From Solibacillus palustris (lineage in GTDB: Bacteria > Bacillota > Bacilli > Bacillales_A > Planococcaceae), in contig NZ_JAKZFC010000001.1 in assembly GCF_022549215.1 (NCBI RefSeq), positions 930,001 through 994,000 of the forward strand: a stretch of DNA of 64,000 bases, given 5' to 3'. The translations under genes and the position numbers were made by a program. The notes under the pieces are model-generated. The model was given only the letters and a program-made list of their open reading frames with translations. It was not told the origin of the DNA and ran no database searches. This document shows positions 31,692-41,023 of this stretch, in pieces; the first letter of the stretch is position 1, and the number at the start of each line of letters is the position of its first letter.

Positions 31692-33011
31692 TTATAACAG
31701 TTCTAAAACGTCATGAAGTTTTTTCACATCTAAATATTGAATTTGTAATCCATCAATCTCGTGGATTTTAAATTCATAGTTTTCGAATATAAATGATTCG
31801 TCCGAGTGTAGTTCAGGCATGTTCGAAAAGTACCAACCACCGATTGTATCGATATTAGGATCTTCAATATCTAAGTGTAACAACTTACGAACATCGTCAA
31901 CTAACACTTTCGAATAAATTAAGTAATGGTCATCACCAATTTTACGAATGTCTGGGATTTCATCATCGTCAAACTCATCGCGAATTTCTCCAACAAGCTC
32001 TTCTAAAATATCTTCTACTGTTACCATACCACTAGTTCCACCATATTCATCTAACAAAATCGCAATATGAATACGTTTCTTTTGCATAATTTGTAGTAAG
32101 TTTTGAATTGGTGTCGTTTCTATAATACGAATCATTGGATTGATATAGTCTTCTAGTTTAAAAGATGCAGAAACAATACGATTGTTCATTCCTAACGTTA
32201 GGAAGTCTTTAATATTTAAAAAACCTAAAATATTGTCGCGGTCACCGTCGTAAACTGGGTAACGAGTGTAGCGTTCTTCTGAAATTTGCGTTAAAACCTC
32301 TTCAAAAGTTGCCGTTACTTCAAAGCCAACGATATCAGTACGTGGTACCATAATTTCACGTGCGATCTTGTCATCGAACTCAAATACGTTGTTTACATAT
32401 TTTAATTCGGTCATGTTAATTTCGCCAGATTTGTAGCTTTCAGATAACAGCAAACGCAATTCTTCTTCTGTGTGAGATAGTTCATGCTCACTTGCTGGTT
32501 GCATGCCGAATGCTTTTAATAAAAGTCTAGCAGAACCATTTAGTAGCCAAATTAATGGGAACATCAGTTTATAGAATAATTGAATTGGTTTTGCAAATGC
32601 TAATGTAATCGCTTCAGCTTTTTGAATGGCAATTGTTTTTGGTGCTAATTCACCAACAACTACGTGGAAAAATGTTGCAAGGAAAAATGCGCCACCTAAT
32701 GTAAACCAATGTACATAGTCAGTAGGAATACCGATTGCGTCAAACAGCGGATGTAAAATAAACTCAAACGTTGATTCCCCGACCATACCAATACCAAGTG
32801 CTGTTACAGTAATCCCTAACTGACACGCTGATAAATATTCGTCCAAATGAGTTGTCACATTTTTGGCTGCCAATGAGCCGGTTTTTCCTTCAGCAACAAG
32901 CTGATCAATACGAGATTGACGGACTTTTACAATCGCAAACTCAGTTGCAACGAAAAAGGCTGTCAAAGCGATTAATACCGCGAAAATGATTAAGTTAATG
33001 ACTGTGGTCAA
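31692..33011 (-). CDS. CNNM/CorC-type membrane protein with CBS domains
   Basis: A 439-residue protein. An N-terminal CNNM (DUF21) domain has four hydrophobic segments in residues 1-150 with VATEFAIVKVRQSRI. A CBS pair follows (about 220-340) with MVPRTDIVGFE and LLDEYGGTSGMVTVEDILEELVGEIRDEFDDD. A CorC/HlyC-type C-terminal domain lies from about 355. The family is often annotated hemolysin-like, but it is linked to magnesium or divalent cation export. Operon partners are not evident; the MerR gene at 33048 lies 36 bp upstream on the same strand. Confidence 0.9.
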   Translation of the reverse strand: MTTVINLIIFAVLIALTAFFVATEFAIVKVRQSRIDQLVAEGKTGSLAAKNVTTHLDEYLSACQLGITVTALGIGMVGESTFEFILHPLFDAIGIPTDYVHWFTLGGAFFLATFFHVVVGELAPKTIAIQKAEAITLAFAKPIQLFYKLMFPLIWLLNGSARLLLKAFGMQPASEHELSHTEEELRLLLSESYKSGEINMTELKYVNNVFEFDDKIAREIMVPRTDIVGFEVTATFEEVLTQISEERYTRYPVYDGDRDNILGFLNIKDFLTLGMNNRIVSASFKLEDYINPMIRIIETTPIQNLLQIMQKKRIHIAILLDEYGGTSGMVTVEDILEELVGEIRDEFDDDEIPDIRKIGDDHYLIYSKVLVDDVRKLLHLDIEDPNIDTIGGWYFSNMPELHSDESFIFENYEFKIHEIDGLQIQYLDVKKLHDVLELL

Positions 33012-33047
33012 ACAAGCGTTCTACTCACGAAGTAGAACGTTCACCTC

Positions 33048-33443
33048 CTAGTTATTTAAAATTAATAATAGTGATTGCATAAGTGCAACACTTTCAGGTG
33101 ACACTTTTTTACGCAATTTTTTGCGCTCTGTGTCATCAAGATGCTCCATTAAAATCGTGACGTCGTGCTCAAGCTTGCGCATTTGTAGACGGATGTCCTG
33201 AACATCGATTTCTTCTGGTGTATCCTCTGTAGGTAATAGCATTTTATGAATTTCTTCTAAACATTTACCTTGTTGTTTTTGCTGTTCAATCCAATGAATA
33301 CGTTCGATCATTGTTTTATCGTAGTAGCGATAATTGGACGCCGAACGCTCTACAGTAAGCAGATTTAAATTTGTATAATAATCGATAGTTCGTTTTGTCA
33401 CACCTGTCGCAGAGGCAAGTTCACCAATTTTTAATTTGTCGAT
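33048..33443 (-). CDS. MerR family regulator with no standard start codon for its full HTH
   Basis: A regulator of about 117-131 residues. The frame upstream of the first standard start (GTG at 33401) still encodes the conserved MerR beginning LKIGELASATGVTKRTIDYY. Only ATC (33443) or ATT could start it, because a stop lies at 33452-33450. A well-placed AGGAGTG site (33460-33454) is followed by a TTG, but that TTG is in another frame. Either a rare start codon is used, one base is missing, or the N-terminus is truncated. The C-terminal part has a coiled coil (about 70-105). It probably controls the adjacent CNNM gene. Confidence 0.7.
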   Translation of the reverse strand: MDKLKIGELASATGVTKRTIDYYTNLNLLTVERSASNYRYYDKTMIERIHWIEQQKQQGKCLEEIHKMLLPTEDTPEEIDVQDIRLQMRKLEHDVTILMEHLDDTERKKLRKKVSPESVALMQSLLLILNN

Positions 33444-33629
33444 CCCAAGTTATCACTCCTATCCAAAACGTTATACTTGTAAGGATAACGTATAATATTC
33501 AAATTGTAAAATAAACATTACGGTGGAAAATTTTTGGTAGATAAACAGTTTCAAGATGAATTTATGCGGCGCTTAAATAATTGGAAAGTGTTAAAATAAT
33601 AAGACTAAATAGTAAGTGAGGCGATAAAT

Positions 33630-34532
33630 ATGCAAGCATTGAAAGATCCAATTGATGATTACCTTCATTTTATAAAAGTAGAACGCCAATTATCAGACAA
33701 TACATTGCAATCTTATAAAAGAGATTTAGTATCTTATGCGCGTCATTTGTTTCATGAGCAAAAGCTTGCTGACTTCAATCAAGTGCTACGCGATAATATT
33801 TTATTGTATTTAGATAGTATGCGTGCAGTAGGAAAATCAAGTAAAACCGTTTCGCGACAAATTTCATCAATTCGTTCATTTCACCAATTTTTATTGCGTG
33901 AAAAAGTATGTGACCAAGATCCGACGGTGCATCTAGAAATGCCAAAAAAAGAACATACTTTACCGAAAGTTCTTTCAATAGAAGATATTGATGCACTCAT
34001 TTCAGCACCATCAATTGAAAAGCCTCAAGGAATACGAGATATTGCGATTTTAGAGATGATGTATGGCTCAGGTATGCGGATTAGTGAACTGATTGCATTA
34101 AATCTTGAGGATGTGCATATTACGATGGGATTTGTGCGTGTATTTGGTAAAGGGGGTAAGGAACGAATTATTCCACTAGGGCGTGGTGCACTTACAGCAT
34201 GTACCAATTATTTAAATGAGGCAAGACCGCAACTGCTCGGAAATGCCCCGAAAAATGATGCGTTTTTTATTACACAAAGAGGGAAACGATTCACTAGACA
34301 GGGCTGCTGGAAAATTATAAAAGAACATGCACAGACGGCAGATATCACAAAAGAAATTACACCTCACGTGCTGCGTCATTCATTTGCGACCCATTTAATT
34401 GAAAATGGAGCAGACCTACGTGCGGTACAGGAATTATTAGGACATTCCGATATTTCCACAACGCAAATTTACACGCATGTAAGTAAAACAAGATTATCTG
34501 AAGTATACAAACAATTCCATCCGAGGGCATAA
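33630..34532 (+). CDS. xerD: Site-specific tyrosine recombinase XerD
   Basis: A 300-residue tyrosine recombinase that, with XerC/CodV, resolves chromosome dimers at dif. The SAM-like core-binding domain is at 1-95. Catalytic residues are Arg150 (GSGMRISEL), Lys174 (FGKGGKER), His246 and Arg249 (HVLRHSFATH), His272 (LLGHSDIS) and Tyr281 (TTQIYTHVS). Length and position next to deoB match B. subtilis ripX/xerD. A GTGAGGCG ribosome binding site precedes the ATG. Confidence 0.95.
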   Translation: MQALKDPIDDYLHFIKVERQLSDNTLQSYKRDLVSYARHLFHEQKLADFNQVLRDNILLYLDSMRAVGKSSKTVSRQISSIRSFHQFLLREKVCDQDPTVHLEMPKKEHTLPKVLSIEDIDALISAPSIEKPQGIRDIAILEMMYGSGMRISELIALNLEDVHITMGFVRVFGKGGKERIIPLGRGALTACTNYLNEARPQLLGNAPKNDAFFITQRGKRFTRQGCWKIIKEHAQTADITKEITPHVLRHSFATHLIENGADLRAVQELLGHSDISTTQIYTHVSKTRLSEVYKQFHPRA

Positions 34533-34546
34533 AGCATAGAAATTAA

Positions 34547-34560
34547 TGAAAACCTTTTCA
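34547..34560 (+). promoter_or_regulatory. Candidate cre (CcpA) site upstream of deoB
   Basis: TGAAAACCTTTTCA matches the cre consensus TGWAANCGNTNWCA at all but one position and is symmetrical apart from its centre. It lies 77 bp before the deoB start. Catabolite control of nucleoside use is established in B. subtilis, so the site is plausible. Confidence 0.45.
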
Positions 34561-34636
34561 AAATCGGATGTCTGACCTTTATTTGTTGCAAGTTATTATG
34601 TAAAATAAGAGTGTAGAAAGAGGAGTGAACAGTATA

Positions 34637-35815
34637 ATGCAACCTTTTAAAAAAATACATGTAATCGTAATGGACTCAGTAGGCATTGGTGAAGCACCAG
34701 ATGCAGACAAATTTGGTGACGTTGGCTCACATACATTAGGACATATCGCAGAAAAAATGAACGGCTTAAACATGCCAACAATGGAGAAAATGGGCTTATC
34801 GAACATTCGTGAGCTACAAGGAATCGCAAAAAGCGAATCACCATCTGCTTATTACGGTATGATGCAAGAAGCTTCTGTTGGGAAAGATACAATGACAGGG
34901 CATTGGGAAATCATGGGCTTAAACATCGACAAGCCATTTAAAGTATACCCTGAAGGCTTCCCACAAGAGCTAATTACAAAACTAGAAGCAGCTACAGGAC
35001 GCAAAGTACTTTGTAATTTACCGTACAGCGGTACAGCAGTGATCGATGATTATGCGAAAGAACATATGGAAACTGGTGCAATTATTGTTTATACATCGGC
35101 GGATCCAGTCTTACAAATTGCGGCTCACGAGGAAATTATTCCAGTAGATGAATTATATAAAATTTGTGAAATCGCACGTGAATTAACATTAGATCCAAAA
35201 TTTTTAGTGGGTCGCGTTATTGCACGTCCATTCATAGGGGAGCCAGGGAACTTTACACGTACTTCGAATCGTCATGATTATGCGTTAACGCCATTTGGTC
35301 GCACAACGATGGCTGAAATGAAAGATGAAGGTTTAGATGTTATTGCAATCGGTAAAATTTCAGACATCTTTAATGGTGATGGTGTCACAGAAGCCATTCG
35401 TACGAAAAATAATACAGACGGAATGGACAAAATGGCGGATGTCGTTCGTCGAGACTTCCATGGGTTGAGCTTCTTAAACCTAGTAGATTTCGATGCAAAT
35501 TTCGGCCACCGTCGTGATCCAATCGGTTATGGCGAAGCGTTAGAAGAGTTTGACCGTCGTTTACCAGAAGTGCTTGAAGCATTATCTGAAGATGATTTAT
35601 TAATAATTACGGCTGACCACGGCAATGACCCAACTTTCCCTGGTACAGACCATACCCGTGAATATGTTCCGTTAATCGTATACTCACCACGCTTTAAACA
35701 AGGTGCTGAATTACCATTACGCGAAACATTCGCAGATATCGCAGCAACAGTTGCAGCAAACTTCAACATCGCTGCACCGGAATTCGGAAAGAGCTTCTTA
35801 AATGAGTTGAAATAA
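34637..35815 (+). CDS. deoB: Phosphopentomutase
   Basis: Interconverts ribose- or deoxyribose-1-phosphate and 5-phosphate in nucleoside use. It is 392 residues with alkaline-phosphatase-type metal motifs: [20 protein letters not shown] at the N-terminus, Thr in [12 protein letters not shown] near 90, and [29 protein letters not shown] near 320-350. The ATG at 34637 follows AGGAG by 11 bases. pdp begins 14 bp downstream, so the two form a nucleoside catabolic operon. In B. subtilis drm is followed by a purine phosphorylase instead. Confidence 0.95.
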   Translation: MQPFKKIHVIVMDSVGIGEAPDADKFGDVGSHTLGHIAEKMNGLNMPTMEKMGLSNIRELQGIAKSESPSAYYGMMQEASVGKDTMTGHWEIMGLNIDKPFKVYPEGFPQELITKLEAATGRKVLCNLPYSGTAVIDDYAKEHMETGAIIVYTSADPVLQIAAHEEIIPVDELYKICEIARELTLDPKFLVGRVIARPFIGEPGNFTRTSNRHDYALTPFGRTTMAEMKDEGLDVIAIGKISDIFNGDGVTEAIRTKNNTDGMDKMADVVRRDFHGLSFLNLVDFDANFGHRRDPIGYGEALEEFDRRLPEVLEALSEDDLLIITADHGNDPTFPGTDHTREYVPLIVYSPRFKQGAELPLRETFADIAATVAANFNIAAPEFGKSFLNELK

Positions 35816-35829
35816 GGGGGAAAATCAAC

Positions 35830-37134
35830 ATGAGAATGGTTGACATTATTGAAAAAAAGCGTAATGGCGAAGAACTATCTACACAGGAAATTCGCTTTTT
35901 TGTAGAGGGCTATACAGATGGGTCTATTCCCGATTATCAAGCAAGTGCTTTATGTATGGCGATTTATTTTAAAGACATGACTGATCGTGAACGCGCGGAC
36001 TTAACAATGGCAATGGTAGAATCAGGCGACCAAATCGATCTATCTTCAATTGCTGGTGTGAAAGTAGACAAGCACTCAACTGGCGGGGTAGGTGATACAA
36101 CAACTTTACCACTTGCAGCAATGGTAGCAGCAGTCGGTGTTCCAGTTGCGAAAATGAGTGGTCGTGGTTTAGGTCATACAGGTGGTACGATTGATAAATT
36201 AGAATCAATTGAAGGGTTCCATGTTGAATTATCGAGCGAACAGTTCTCGAAACAAGTAAATGAAATTGGCATGGCGGTTATCGGACAATCTGGTAACTTA
36301 ACGCCTGCTGATAAAAAGCTATACGCCTTACGAGATGTTACTGGTACCGTTTCAAGTATTCCTTTAATCGCTGGTTCTATTATGTCGAAAAAAATTGCAG
36401 CTGGCGCAGATGCTATCGTTCTTGATGTGAAAACAGGTGACGGTGCATTCATGAAAACAGTGGAAGATTCAATCAAACTTGCACAAGCAATGGTGAAAAT
36501 CGGAAACAATATTGGACGTAAAACAATGGCCATTATTTCAGATATGAGCCAACCATTAGGCTTTGCAATCGGTAACGCACTTGAAGTTCAAGAAGCCATC
36601 GATACGTTAAAAGGTAACGGTCCAGCAGACTTAAACGAGCTTTGCTATACATTAGGTGCTCAAATGGTTGTTGTTGGCGGTAAAGCTGAAACAATTGAAG
36701 AAGCACGCAAAATGCTCGAAGATGTTGTAGCGAACGGCGCAGCATTAGAAGTGTTAAAAAAATTCATCGCTGCTCAAGGTGGCGATGCTTCCGTAGTAGA
36801 CGATCCATCTCGTTTACCACAAGCAAAATTCAAAATTGATGTACCGGCAAAACAAGCTGGCTATGTTGCAAAAATCGAAGCAGATGATATCGGCACAGCT
36901 GCGATGCTACTTGGTGCAGGTCGTGCAACGAAAGAATCTGAAATCGATTTAGCGGTTGGTTTAGTACTGCACAAAAAAGTAGGTGACCAAGTGGCACAAG
37001 GGGAGTCATTAATGACGATTCATGCCAACACTGAAAATGTAGAAGACGTATTAGAAAAAATCTATGCGCATTTCCACATTTCTGCTGACAAGGTAGCAGC
37101 ACCAAAATTAATCGAAGCGATTATTACAGAGTAG
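35830..37134 (+). CDS. pdp: Pyrimidine-nucleoside phosphorylase
   Basis: A 434-residue enzyme that phosphorolyses uridine and thymidine, giving (deoxy)ribose-1-phosphate for DeoB. The family signature is [21 protein letters not shown] near 114-134, preceded by [21 protein letters not shown]+-binding and phosphate-binding segments are intact. A TAAGGGGGAAAA ribosome binding site overlaps the end of deoB. A strong terminator follows. Confidence 0.95.
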   Translation: MRMVDIIEKKRNGEELSTQEIRFFVEGYTDGSIPDYQASALCMAIYFKDMTDRERADLTMAMVESGDQIDLSSIAGVKVDKHSTGGVGDTTTLPLAAMVAAVGVPVAKMSGRGLGHTGGTIDKLESIEGFHVELSSEQFSKQVNEIGMAVIGQSGNLTPADKKLYALRDVTGTVSSIPLIAGSIMSKKIAAGADAIVLDVKTGDGAFMKTVEDSIKLAQAMVKIGNNIGRKTMAIISDMSQPLGFAIGNALEVQEAIDTLKGNGPADLNELCYTLGAQMVVVGGKAETIEEARKMLEDVVANGAALEVLKKFIAAQGGDASVVDDPSRLPQAKFKIDVPAKQAGYVAKIEADDIGTAAMLLGAGRATKESEIDLAVGLVLHKKVGDQVAQGESLMTIHANTENVEDVLEKIYAHFHISADKVAAPKLIEAIITE

Positions 37135-37140
37135 TTTAAA

Positions 37141-37179
37141 AAAAGCTTATTGCGAAGAAATTTCGCAGTAAGCTTTTTT
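37141..37179 (+). terminator. Intrinsic terminator of deoB-pdp
   Basis: AAAAGCTTATTGCGA (37141-37155) pairs with TCGCAGTAAGCTTTT (37163-37177), followed by TT. Confidence 0.85.
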
Positions 37180-37280
37180 GCTCTTTGAAAAAATTTTAAA
37201 TGTGATAAAATGTGTATATTAATACTGTTTTATGAATAATATTTTCTGTTTTAATCATTAATTTGTAAAGAAGGGGTCTT

Positions 37281-39038
37281 ATGCAATTGAAGTGGTCGGG
37301 GAGATTTGAGGGGTATACATTTGCACATTTTAAAAAGGATTTAATTTCGGGAACAATTGTTGGGATTATCGCAATTCCACTGGCGATGTCTTTTGCAATT
37401 GCATCAGGAGTAAAACCCGAATATGGCATATACACCGCGATAATTGCAGGGATATTAATATCGCTATTAGGTGGATCAAAATACCAAATAGGTGGGCCAA
37501 CTGGTGCCTTTGTTCCGGTTTTACTTGGGATTGTGCTCGTCTATGGCTATGAAAATTTGCTGATTGCTGGACTCATGGCGGGGGTTATGCTTGTTTTAAT
37601 GGGTGTATTTAAGCTTGGCACACTCATAAAGTTCATTCCGAGACCTGTGACAGTTGGCTTTACAGCAGGGATTGCGGTCATCATTTTCACCGGACAAGTT
37701 GGTAATTTTTTTGGTCTATCGAATATGCAACAGCATGAAAAGTTTCATATGAATGTGCTAGAAATTGCTTCAAACATGAGCACATTCAATTATTATAGTG
37801 TGCTTGTAGGGGGAATTAGCCTTGCGCTTATTTTACTAACACCTCGCCTATTACCAAAAGTTCCAGGTGCGCTTGTGGGCATTATTGTGTCTACTATTAT
37901 TGCAGTACTGTTTTTACAAGGACAAGTAGCGACAATCGGCTCCACATATGGTGAAATACCAAATACGTTACCGCATTTTCAAATACCTGAAATTACATTT
38001 GAACGAATCTATTTGTTAATTGGTCCTGCATTTGTTATTGCTATGCTTGGCGGGATTGAGTCATTATTATCGGCTGTTGTCGCAGATGGAATGACAAACA
38101 GTAAGCATAATAGTAATCGTGAACTAATCGGACAGGGAGTTGCTAATATTGTGACGCCGTTATTCGGGGGGATTCCTGCGACTGGTGCGATTGCACGTAC
38201 GGCTACAAATATTAAAACAGGCGCAACTTCACCAATGTCCGGCATCATCCACGGGGTATTTGTACTGTTAACATTAGTATTGCTCGCACCGCTTGCCGTG
38301 CATATCCCACTTGCGAGTTTAGCACCGGTGCTAATGATGGTGGCATGGAATATGAGTGAACGTCATCATTTTTTACATATTGTAAAGCTCAAATCAGGGG
38401 ATTCGCTTGTACTTATTATTACGTTTTTATTAACGGTATTTACGAGCTTAACATTTGCGGTGCAGGTAGGCTTAATTTTAGCGGTTATCCTATTTGCGAA
38501 ACGAATGAGTGATATGCTAACGGTAACAAAGGTGCTACCGAATTTAGAAGAGCGTGGTGGGAAGTTGCAATCGCAAATGGTGTCAGATACACATGATTGT
38601 CCGCAAATTAGTGTTTATACAATTGATGGACCATTATTTTTTGGCGCGGCTCAAACGTTTGAACAATCAATATTAAATACACTTCATTATCGACCAGCAG
38701 TATTTATAATGCGCTTAGGAAAGGTACCTTATATTGATTCAACCGGTGAGGAATATTTCCGAAGCATCGTACGTGATTTCCAAAACAATGGTGGGATGAT
38801 ACTTGTAAGTGGAGTACAGCCAAGTTTACAAATCATGCTTGAACGCAACGGATTACTTGAATTGATTGGTGCGCATCATTTTTATGCATCAACTGGTGAG
38901 GCAATTTCTGAAGCCATTTCAATTATTAATCAAAATAAATGCTTTGGCTGTAAGCATTTTGCGTTTCATGAATGTCAGCAACTTGCAAATGGTGAGCAAT
39001 TAGAACAACCAAAACAACTTATAGAAACAACCATATAA
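37281..39038 (+). CDS. SulP-family anion transporter with STAS domain
   Basis: A 585-residue transporter with ten or more membrane segments in residues 15-420. SulP marks are IVGIIAIPLAMSFAIASGVKPEYGIYTAIIAG and GGSKYQIGGPTGAFVPVL near the start. The C-terminal STAS domain (about 440-550) contains IDGPLFFGAAQTFEQS and VPYIDSTGEEYF. A Cys/His tail CFGCKHFAFHECQQL follows. The substrate may be sulphate or bicarbonate; the sequence does not decide. A GAAGGGG site precedes the ATG. It replaces dacF, which normally precedes spoIIA. Confidence 0.88.
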   Translation: MQLKWSGRFEGYTFAHFKKDLISGTIVGIIAIPLAMSFAIASGVKPEYGIYTAIIAGILISLLGGSKYQIGGPTGAFVPVLLGIVLVYGYENLLIAGLMAGVMLVLMGVFKLGTLIKFIPRPVTVGFTAGIAVIIFTGQVGNFFGLSNMQQHEKFHMNVLEIASNMSTFNYYSVLVGGISLALILLTPRLLPKVPGALVGIIVSTIIAVLFLQGQVATIGSTYGEIPNTLPHFQIPEITFERIYLLIGPAFVIAMLGGIESLLSAVVADGMTNSKHNSNRELIGQGVANIVTPLFGGIPATGAIARTATNIKTGATSPMSGIIHGVFVLLTLVLLAPLAVHIPLASLAPVLMMVAWNMSERHHFLHIVKLKSGDSLVLIITFLLTVFTSLTFAVQVGLILAVILFAKRMSDMLTVTKVLPNLEERGGKLQSQMVSDTHDCPQISVYTIDGPLFFGAAQTFEQSILNTLHYRPAVFIMRLGKVPYIDSTGEEYFRSIVRDFQNNGGMILVSGVQPSLQIMLERNGLLELIGAHHFYASTGEAISEAISIINQNKCFGCKHFAFHECQQLANGEQLEQPKQLIETTI

Positions 39039-39150
39039 CTTGTTTTAGCAGGGGTTAAAACCCTGGTTGAAGCAAGTTATTGTGTCACAGATTTTTTGAG
39101 GAGTTTTTCGGGCAAGCTCGAAAAAAATCTGGACGCAATTACGCCGAGGC
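39038..39150 (+). repeat. Intergenic structured repeat, copy E (variant head)
   Basis: ACTTGTTTTAGCAGGGGTT pairs with AACCCTGGTTGAAGCAAGT in a strong hairpin. Then AGATTTTTT.GAGGA.TTTTTC, AAAATCTGGA and GCAATTACGCCGAGGCG follow. The latter part aligns with 56648-56714 and the head with 56526-56560. It directly follows the SulP stop. Confidence 0.65.
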
Positions 39151-39159
39151 GATCGAAGC

Positions 39160-39203
39160 AACTGTCTAAAAGGGTAGCATCCTTTTTCAGACAGTTGTTT
39201 TTT
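39160..39203 (+). terminator. Intrinsic terminator after the SulP gene
   Basis: AACTGTCT (39160-39167) pairs with AGACAGTT (39189-39196), with an inner AAAGG/CCTTT stem and a following run of T. Confidence 0.75.
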
Positions 39204-39261
39204 TTGTTTGGTGGATAAAAAAGTATGAGTTTTTTAGTGTAACCCACATAAGAAAAGACAT

Positions 39262-39294
39262 CAACTCGCGCTATTTTGCGCGAGTTGTGTTTTT
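39262..39294 (+). terminator. Second intrinsic terminator before the spoIIA operon
   Basis: CAACTCGCGC (39262-39271) pairs with GCGCGAGTTG (39278-39287), then TGTTTTT. With the one at 39160 it insulates spoIIA from SulP transcription. Confidence 0.8.
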
Positions 39295-39394
39295 CTAACC
39301 GAAAATGATTAAAACATAGAATTTTTACCTATACTGCATCTAGCTGTCGTAAATCCACTACTTATAGCGAACTTGCACTTGTTTTGTCAACGTG

Positions 39395-39423
39395 ATAGGA
39401 AAACGACTTCAGTTGCCGAATAT
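39395..39423 (+). promoter_or_regulatory. Sigma-H promoter of the spoIIA operon
   Basis: ATAGGAAAA (39395-39403) and GCCGAATAT (39415-39423) match the sigma-H consensus RNAGGANWW and RNNGAATWW with an 11-base gap between them. It lies 25 bp before spoIIAA. Sigma-H control of spoIIA is established in B. subtilis. Confidence 0.75.
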
Positions 39424-39447
39424 CGAAGCTAGAAGGAGGCGGCATGT

Positions 39448-39810
39448 ATGAATTTTAATGTAACAATGTACCCGAATCAGCTATTAATTGTGAAGCTTTA
39501 TGGAGAGCTCGATCATCATCAAACCGAAAAAATACGCGGAGATATTTCGAATGCGATTTTGCAAGGAGATGTACGGCTGCTTGTTTGGAACTTAGAGCAT
39601 TTGCAGTTTATGGATAGCGCAGGAATTGGATTAGTACTAGGGCGAATGCGTGAACTAAGGGCAGTAGATGGAGAAACAATGCTGCTTAACCCATCACCAA
39701 CAATGCAAAAAATCTTTCAATTTTCAGGGTTATCAAAATTTATATGCTTTGCGACAGAGGAACAGGTCATTTTACGTAGCAAGGGGGATTTTCAATGGAT
39801 AACGAAATGA
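39448..39810 (+). CDS. spoIIAA: Anti-sigma F factor antagonist SpoIIAA
   Basis: A 120-residue STAS-fold protein. The phosphorylatable Ser57 is in QFMDSAGIGLVLGRM, matching Ser58 of B. subtilis. Its unphosphorylated form frees sigma-F from SpoIIAB in the forespore. An AAGGAGGC site is eight bases before the ATG; another ATG four bases upstream is in a different frame. Its stop overlaps spoIIAB by 16 bases. Confidence 0.95.
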   Translation: MNFNVTMYPNQLLIVKLYGELDHHQTEKIRGDISNAILQGDVRLLVWNLEHLQFMDSAGIGLVLGRMRELRAVDGETMLLNPSPTMQKIFQFSGLSKFICFATEEQVILRSKGDFQWITK

Positions 39811-40235
39811 CACTTACATTTTTAGCGCGTAGTGAAAATGAAAGCTTGGCACGTATTGCGGTAACAAGCTTTATGGCGCAATTAGATCCGACCGTTGAAG
39901 AACTGTCTGAATGCAAGACAATCGTATCAGAGGCAGTATCGAATGCGATTATTCATGGCTATGCAAATAATCCAAACGGCATGATTACAGTGCATGCCAC
40001 GCGCTTTGGTGCAGAAATTAGTGTGGCAATTAAGGATGAGGGCTGTGGAATTGCCAACATTGAGCAAGCACGCGAGCCATTATATACTACAAAACCAGAG
40101 TTAGAACGTTCAGGCATGGGCTTTACGATTATGGAAAGTTTTGCTGATTTTTTACAAATCGAATCAACGCTTGGTGAAGGAACAATTATCACTTTTACAA
40201 AGCAAATTTCCCCACTACAAGCATTTGTGACGTAA
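39795..40235 (+). CDS. spoIIAB: Anti-sigma F factor / serine kinase SpoIIAB
   Basis: A 146-residue GHKL-type kinase that binds sigma-F and phosphorylates SpoIIAA. ATP-site motifs are present: the N box ETIVSEAVSNAIIHGY (read as KTIVSEAVSNAIIHGY) near 47-62, G1 IKDEGCGI near 84-91, and G2 SGMGFTIM near 108-115. An AAGGGGG ribosome binding site lies within spoIIAA. sigF begins 13 bp after the stop. Confidence 0.95.
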   Translation: MDNEMTLTFLARSENESLARIAVTSFMAQLDPTVEELSECKTIVSEAVSNAIIHGYANNPNGMITVHATRFGAEISVAIKDEGCGIANIEQAREPLYTTKPELERSGMGFTIMESFADFLQIESTLGEGTIITFTKQISPLQAFVT

Positions 40236-40248
40236 CGACTATAGGGGG

Positions 40249-41019
40249 GTGGAGAGTATCGAACAGTCATCTGAAACGTTATTAACACAAGCACATATGC
40301 GTGAGCTTATCGCAATGTCTCAAGAAGGGGATACAGAGGCCAGAAAACGGATGATTGAAGGCAATACGAGGCTCGTGTGGTCAATTGTACAGCGCTTTGC
40401 TTCAAGAGGTGTAGAGCTTGAAGATTTATTTCAAATTGGCTGTATAGGGCTTATGAAATCTGTAGATAAGTTTGATTTATCCTATGAGGTAAAATTTTCG
40501 ACCTATGCCGTACCGATGATTATCGGGGAAATTCAACGTTTTTTACGAGATGACGGAATGGTGAAAGTTAGTCGTTCAATACGCGAGCTTAATTTTAAAA
40601 TTCGTCATGCGACGGATGAATATTTAAAAACAAATGAAAAATCACCGTCAATTGCGGAGCTCGCTGCGATTTTACAAGTATCACCGGATGAGATTTTAAT
40701 GGCTACAGATGCAATGCGTGACCCAGCGAGCCTACACGATCAATTGTTTGAAAATGATGGGGATTCGATTACGCTTATGGATCAAATGCGTGACGATAAA
40801 TCGCAGCTTGCTTTTGATTATATTACGCTCAAAGATTTATTGAAACGTTTAGGAAAACGAGAACAATCGATTATCTATTTCCGCTATTATTTAGATTTAA
40901 CACAGACGGAAATTGCGGACAGGCTCGGTATTTCACAAGTGCAAGTATCACGTTTGGAAAAAAAGATTTTAGCACAATTAAAAACATGGATAGAACTACC
41001 ACTATCAAGTAAGCGGTGA
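40249..41019 (+). CDS. sigF: RNA polymerase sigma-F factor
   Basis: A 256-residue sigma-70 family factor that directs early forespore genes. Region 2 has NTRLVWSIVQRFASRGVELEDLFQIGCIGLMKSVDKFD and FSTYAVPMIIGEIQRFLRDDG. Region 3 starts VSRSIRELNFKIR. Region 4 has REQSIIYFRYYLDLTQTEIADRLGISQVQVSRLEKKIL. The GTG start at 40249 is taken by comparison with B. subtilis SpoIIAC. It abuts the AGGGGG site, so the exact start is uncertain. spoVAF follows after four bases. Confidence 0.95.
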   Translation: MESIEQSSETLLTQAHMRELIAMSQEGDTEARKRMIEGNTRLVWSIVQRFASRGVELEDLFQIGCIGLMKSVDKFDLSYEVKFSTYAVPMIIGEIQRFLRDDGMVKVSRSIRELNFKIRHATDEYLKTNEKSPSIAELAAILQVSPDEILMATDAMRDPASLHDQLFENDGDSITLMDQMRDDKSQLAFDYITLKDLLKRLGKREQSIIYFRYYLDLTQTEIADRLGISQVQVSRLEKKILAQLKTWIELPLSSKR

Positions 41020-41023
41020 AAAA

